64,000 nt of DNA from Domibacillus mangrovi (GTDB lineage Bacteria; Bacillota; Bacilli; Bacillales; Domibacillaceae). Numbering within the stretch: position 1 is the first letter of the stretch; each line of letters begins with the position of its first letter. The stretch spans positions 248,001-312,000 of the forward strand of contig NZ_MRWQ01000001.1 of the NCBI RefSeq assembly GCF_001906925.1, in the 5' to 3' direction. The translations under genes were made by a program, and so were the position numbers. Under the pieces are notes generated by a model, which was not told the DNA's origin, made no database searches, and saw only the letters and a list, made by a program, of their open reading frames with translations. Below, one piece after another: positions 61,620 through 64,000 of this stretch.

Positions 61620-62417
61620 CCGGCTGCGGTACATGCTCATAATAATATTAGCGGTTTCTTCCACTGCTTTATTCGTTACATCAATGACGTCACAGCCTAT
61701 TCGAGCTGCAATATTTTCAAAATAAGTCAATTCTTTTTTGATACGCTCAACATCAGCATAGCTCGCATTATCATCAAGACCTAATGAAATAAGGCGCTCC
61801 TTGCGAATTTGATTTAATTTTTCCGGGCTGATCTTTAAACCGATGCATTTTTCTTTCGGAACAGAAAACAACTCTTCGGGCGGATCAACTTCCGGCACAA
61901 TGGGCACATTAGCCACTTTCACCCGCTTATGCGCAAGATATTGTGACAATGGTGTTTTGGACGTACGTGAGACACCAATTAAAATGATGTCAGCTTTCAA
62001 TAAGCCGCGCGGATCGCGTCCATCATCATATTTAACGGCAAATTCAATCGCATCCACTTTTTTGAAATATTCTTCATCCAGACGGCGTACAAGGCCCGGT
62101 TCAAATAACGGTTCCATTGCACACATCGATTCTAGCTGATCCATCAGAGGACCAATCAAATCGAATATTTTAATATTTTCTGCTGCCGATGCTTCCACCA
62201 TATACTGACGTATTTCCGGTTTGACCAGCGTATACACAATAATGCCTTGATCTTCTTTTGCCAAGCTGACAACTTCATCAATGTGAGACAGATCTTCTAC
62301 GTATGGAAATCGTTTCATGACCGCAGGACCGCTAAACTGACTCAGTGCTGCTTTAGTGACAAGTTCGGCCGTTTCCCCTACCGAATCAGACACAATATAA
62401 ATAATAGGATCATTCAC
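61608..62417 (-). CDS. yqfL: Pyruvate, phosphate dikinase regulatory protein (DUF299)
   Basis: A 269-residue bifunctional ADP-dependent kinase/pyrophosphorylase family protein. The start [24 protein letters not shown] and the P-loop [15 protein letters not shown] near 150 are typical. It can inactivate PPDK by phosphorylation on a threonine and reverse it. In B. subtilis YqfL is linked to CcpN control of gluconeogenesis; the two genes are adjacent here too. GTG start. Confidence 0.93.
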   Translation of the reverse strand: MNDPIIYIVSDSVGETAELVTKAALSQFSGPAVMKRFPYVEDLSHIDEVVSLAKEDQGIIVYTLVKPEIRQYMVEASAAENIKIFDLIGPLMDQLESMCAMEPLFEPGLVRRLDEEYFKKVDAIEFAVKYDDGRDPRGLLKADIILIGVSRTSKTPLSQYLAHKRVKVANVPIVPEVDPPEELFSVPKEKCIGLKISPEKLNQIRKERLISLGLDDNASYADVERIKKELTYFENIAARIGCDVIDVTNKAVEETANIIMSMYRSRKST

Positions 62418-62438
62418 GTCATTTTTGCCGCCTTCCTG

Positions 62439-63077
62439 TTAATGATCATCATTTGTTAATGAGACAAATGCCCGTGTGATCATCGTTTTCGTGATACGTC
62501 CGGTCACTTCATAACCTTTTTCTATTTTTTTAACAACCGGTACACTATCGATCTGCTTTTCAAGCAAGTTTTTTGCCACATCCAGGATCAGATCGTCTTT
62601 TTTGCATACTGTAATATTGGGCATACGTGTCATAATAATATTTACTGGAAGCGAATTTAGGTCCTGTTGGCCAATACTTGCACGCAACAAATCTTTGCGC
62701 GATAAAACACCAGACAAACAGCCTGATTCGTCAACGACAAACAGTGTGCCAACATCTTCAAGAAAAATCGTTACAATCGCGTCGTACACCGTAGATTGCT
62801 CCTTTACAATAACCGGCACTGCCTGAAAATCACGTACGGACAATTTCTTTAATTTTTCTGTTAAGAGCTGCGTACTAGACTTTCCTGTATAAAAATAGCC
62901 AACGCGTGGACGAGCATCCAGAAACCCTGACATCGTTAAAATAGCAAGGTCTGGACGAAGAGTTGCACGTGTTAAACTCAGTTGTTCTGCAATATGTTCA
63001 CCAGTAATCGGACCGTTCCCTTTGACAATTTCTAATATTTTTTGCTGCCGCTTATTTAACTCGATTTTCCCCACCAC
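62439..63077 (-). CDS. ccpN: Catabolite repressor of gluconeogenic genes CcpN
   Basis: A 212-residue regulator with a DeoR-type helix-turn-helix (about 3-60, GPITGEHIAEQLSLTRATLRPDLAIL) and two CBS domains (about 80-205, DVGTLFVVDESGCLSGVLSRKDLL and NIIMTRMPNITV). CBS pairs bind ADP/ATP. It represses gapB and pckA in B. subtilis. The GTG start is weakly placed: GTG 63077 or 63074. Cotranscribed with yqfL. Confidence 0.94.
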   Translation of the reverse strand: MVGKIELNKRQQKILEIVKGNGPITGEHIAEQLSLTRATLRPDLAILTMSGFLDARPRVGYFYTGKSSTQLLTEKLKKLSVRDFQAVPVIVKEQSTVYDAIVTIFLEDVGTLFVVDESGCLSGVLSRKDLLRASIGQQDLNSLPVNIIMTRMPNITVCKKDDLILDVAKNLLEKQIDSVPVVKKIEKGYEVTGRITKTMITRAFVSLTNDDH

Positions 63078-63169
63078 CCATTAAAATAAATCTTAATGTG
63101 TTATACGATTTATTTATCATTATATACTATTTGAGCAAAACATACATCGGGTAGTATTGAATAGCCGTT

Positions 63170-64000
63170 TTATTTCGTCATGATCGCTGGAACATCTGCA
63201 AATTCAAGAATGAACATAGCAAGACAGCGCATCAATGCAAGGCGGTTTTGCTTTACTTGTGCATCCTCTGCCATCACCATCGTATTGTCAAAATATTGTT
63301 CAATCAATTGTTTTAACCCAGCAAGTAATTCATACCGTGCATGCATAGATGAAGCTTTTGTCCATGCTGTTTCCAAATCTGAATACGCACTGTACAGTTG
63401 CTTTTCTTCTTCATTTTCAAAGAAAGATGGATCGACATCCTGGCCATCTTCTGCTTTTTTCGCAATGTTCACAACGCGGCTGAGCGCTTCCATCGTTTCT
63501 TTGAAGTCCTCATCTTCTTTATGGTTCATCAAAACAGATGCAGCTTCTTCCATTTCTTTTAACGTACCGCTGCGCTTTGCCAGAACCGCATCAATGATGT
63601 CATACGGAATTCCTTTTTCCTGTAAAATGTGTTTCACTCGAAGTATGAAGAACGCAACGATTTCTTCTTGCAATGCGGAAGCATCTTTTTCACCAATACG
63701 ATCATGCAGCACTTCTTTCACTCCAGCTGCGATCACGTCTGCAAGCGGCATATGCCATTCATGATCCATCATCGTCTGCACAATTCCAGCTGCCTGACGG
63801 CGAAGCGCATATGGATCCTGTGAGCCGGTTGGAATAATACCAACAGCAAAACATGCCGTAATCGTATCTAGTTTGTCTGCTAGACTGACAAGCGCACCTG
63901 TTTTAGTGGATGGAACCGTGTCTTCTGCAAAACGCGGTTTGTAATGTTCATTCACAGCAACGGCTACATCCTCATTTTCCCCTTTTTGACGGGCATATTT
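63170..64000 (-). CDS. glyS: Glycyl-tRNA synthetase beta subunit, 3' part (cut by window edge)
   Basis: The last 276 codons of GlyS; the 5' part lies right of the window and the frame is open through base 64000. The fragment includes an HD-like segment (LADKLDTITACFAVGIIPTGSQDPYALRRQA) and the C-terminal anticodon-binding DALR domain (HARYELLAGLKQLIEQYFDNTMVMAEDAQVKQNRLALM). It is the larger partner in the alpha2-beta2 enzyme. ccpN follows, as in bacilli. Confidence 0.94.
   Translation of the reverse strand, partial: KYARQKGENEDVAVAVNEHYKPRFAEDTVPSTKTGALVSLADKLDTITACFAVGIIPTGSQDPYALRRQAAGIVQTMMDHEWHMPLADVIAAGVKEVLHDRIGEKDASALQEEIVAFFILRVKHILQEKGIPYDIIDAVLAKRSGTLKEMEEAASVLMNHKEDEDFKETMEALSRVVNIAKKAEDGQDVDPSFFENEEEKQLYSAYSDLETAWTKASSMHARYELLAGLKQLIEQYFDNTMVMAEDAQVKQNRLALMRCLAMFILEFADVPAIMTK

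Noticed and set aside
1-64000. CRISPR arrays, tRNA or rRNA genes, insertion sequences
   Set aside because: No regularly spaced repeats, tRNA-like cloverleaf or rRNA segments, and no transposase-like protein were seen by reading.

Overview
The window reads as chromosomal DNA from an endospore-forming Bacillaceae (Firmicutes). It carries the full spoIIIA operon, the comG competence pilus operon, lipoteichoic acid synthase, SigA/DnaG and many small families typical of Bacillus (DUF2626, DUF2759, DUF910, DUF2624, YqhY, YqfQ). Gene order broadly follows the yqh-yqg-yqf part of the Bacillus subtilis chromosome, read on the minus strand. The species cannot be named from the sequence alone. Starts used here are those best supported by ribosome binding sites, so several genes begin inside longer open frames.

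Layout. 1-5594: ispA (cut by the window edge), xseB, xseA, folD, nusB, yqhY, accC, accB. 5748-10470: spoIIIAH to spoIIIAA (the last gene in coordinates is transcribed first) behind a recognisable SigE promoter. 10659-14422: an acyl-CoA dehydrogenase-like gene, efp, an M24 peptidase, aroQ, yqhR. 14512-15037: a decayed yqhQ-like remnant and a small YqhP/SA1362-type membrane gene. 15120-17997: nrdJ, the B12-dependent ribonucleotide reductase, split by a 316-nt group I intron and preceded by a promoter with two NrdR boxes. 18241-22799: lipM, rhodanese yqhL, an unrecognised secreted protein, SNF2 helicase yqhH, yqhG. 22774-26687: comGG to comGA. 26838-34674: small membrane genes, an iron-sulfur-type HTH regulator, a metallo-beta-lactamase hydrolase, ltaS, glcK, yqgQ, rhomboid gluP, yqgN, rpmGA. 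34726-38457: a nucleotidyltransferase, a GH57-like/GT4 fusion and a DUF4912 protein. 38609-43369: a membrane-anchored gene pair, then pstB, pstA, pstC, pstS with a Pho box. 43439-49111: a small broken coding remnant, pbpA, sodA, a DUF1189 gene, ispG, yqfW. 49139-51226: zur, znuB, znuC with a Zur operator. 51295-57630: DUF2624, nfo, cshB, yqfQ, ispH, nif3-like, trmK, cccA. 57760-64000: a membrane protein, sigA, dnaG, ppsR, ccpN and the 3' part of glyS.

Most of the content is housekeeping: replication and transcription (dnaG, sigA, nusB), isoprenoids (ispA, ispG, ispH), fatty acid precursor supply (accBC), phosphate and zinc uptake, wall synthesis and sporulation. The most unusual element is the nrdJ intron. 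It has no ORF, its splice sites are predicted to the base by a 10-pair P1 helix, and removing it restores a perfect 853-residue frame. Secondary items are the adjacent NrdR operator pair, a GH57-like domain that has lost its catalytic signature inside a GT4 fusion, a spoIIIAD gene that seems to start at ATT, a spoIIIAE without its usual signal segment, and two small pseudogene remnants.
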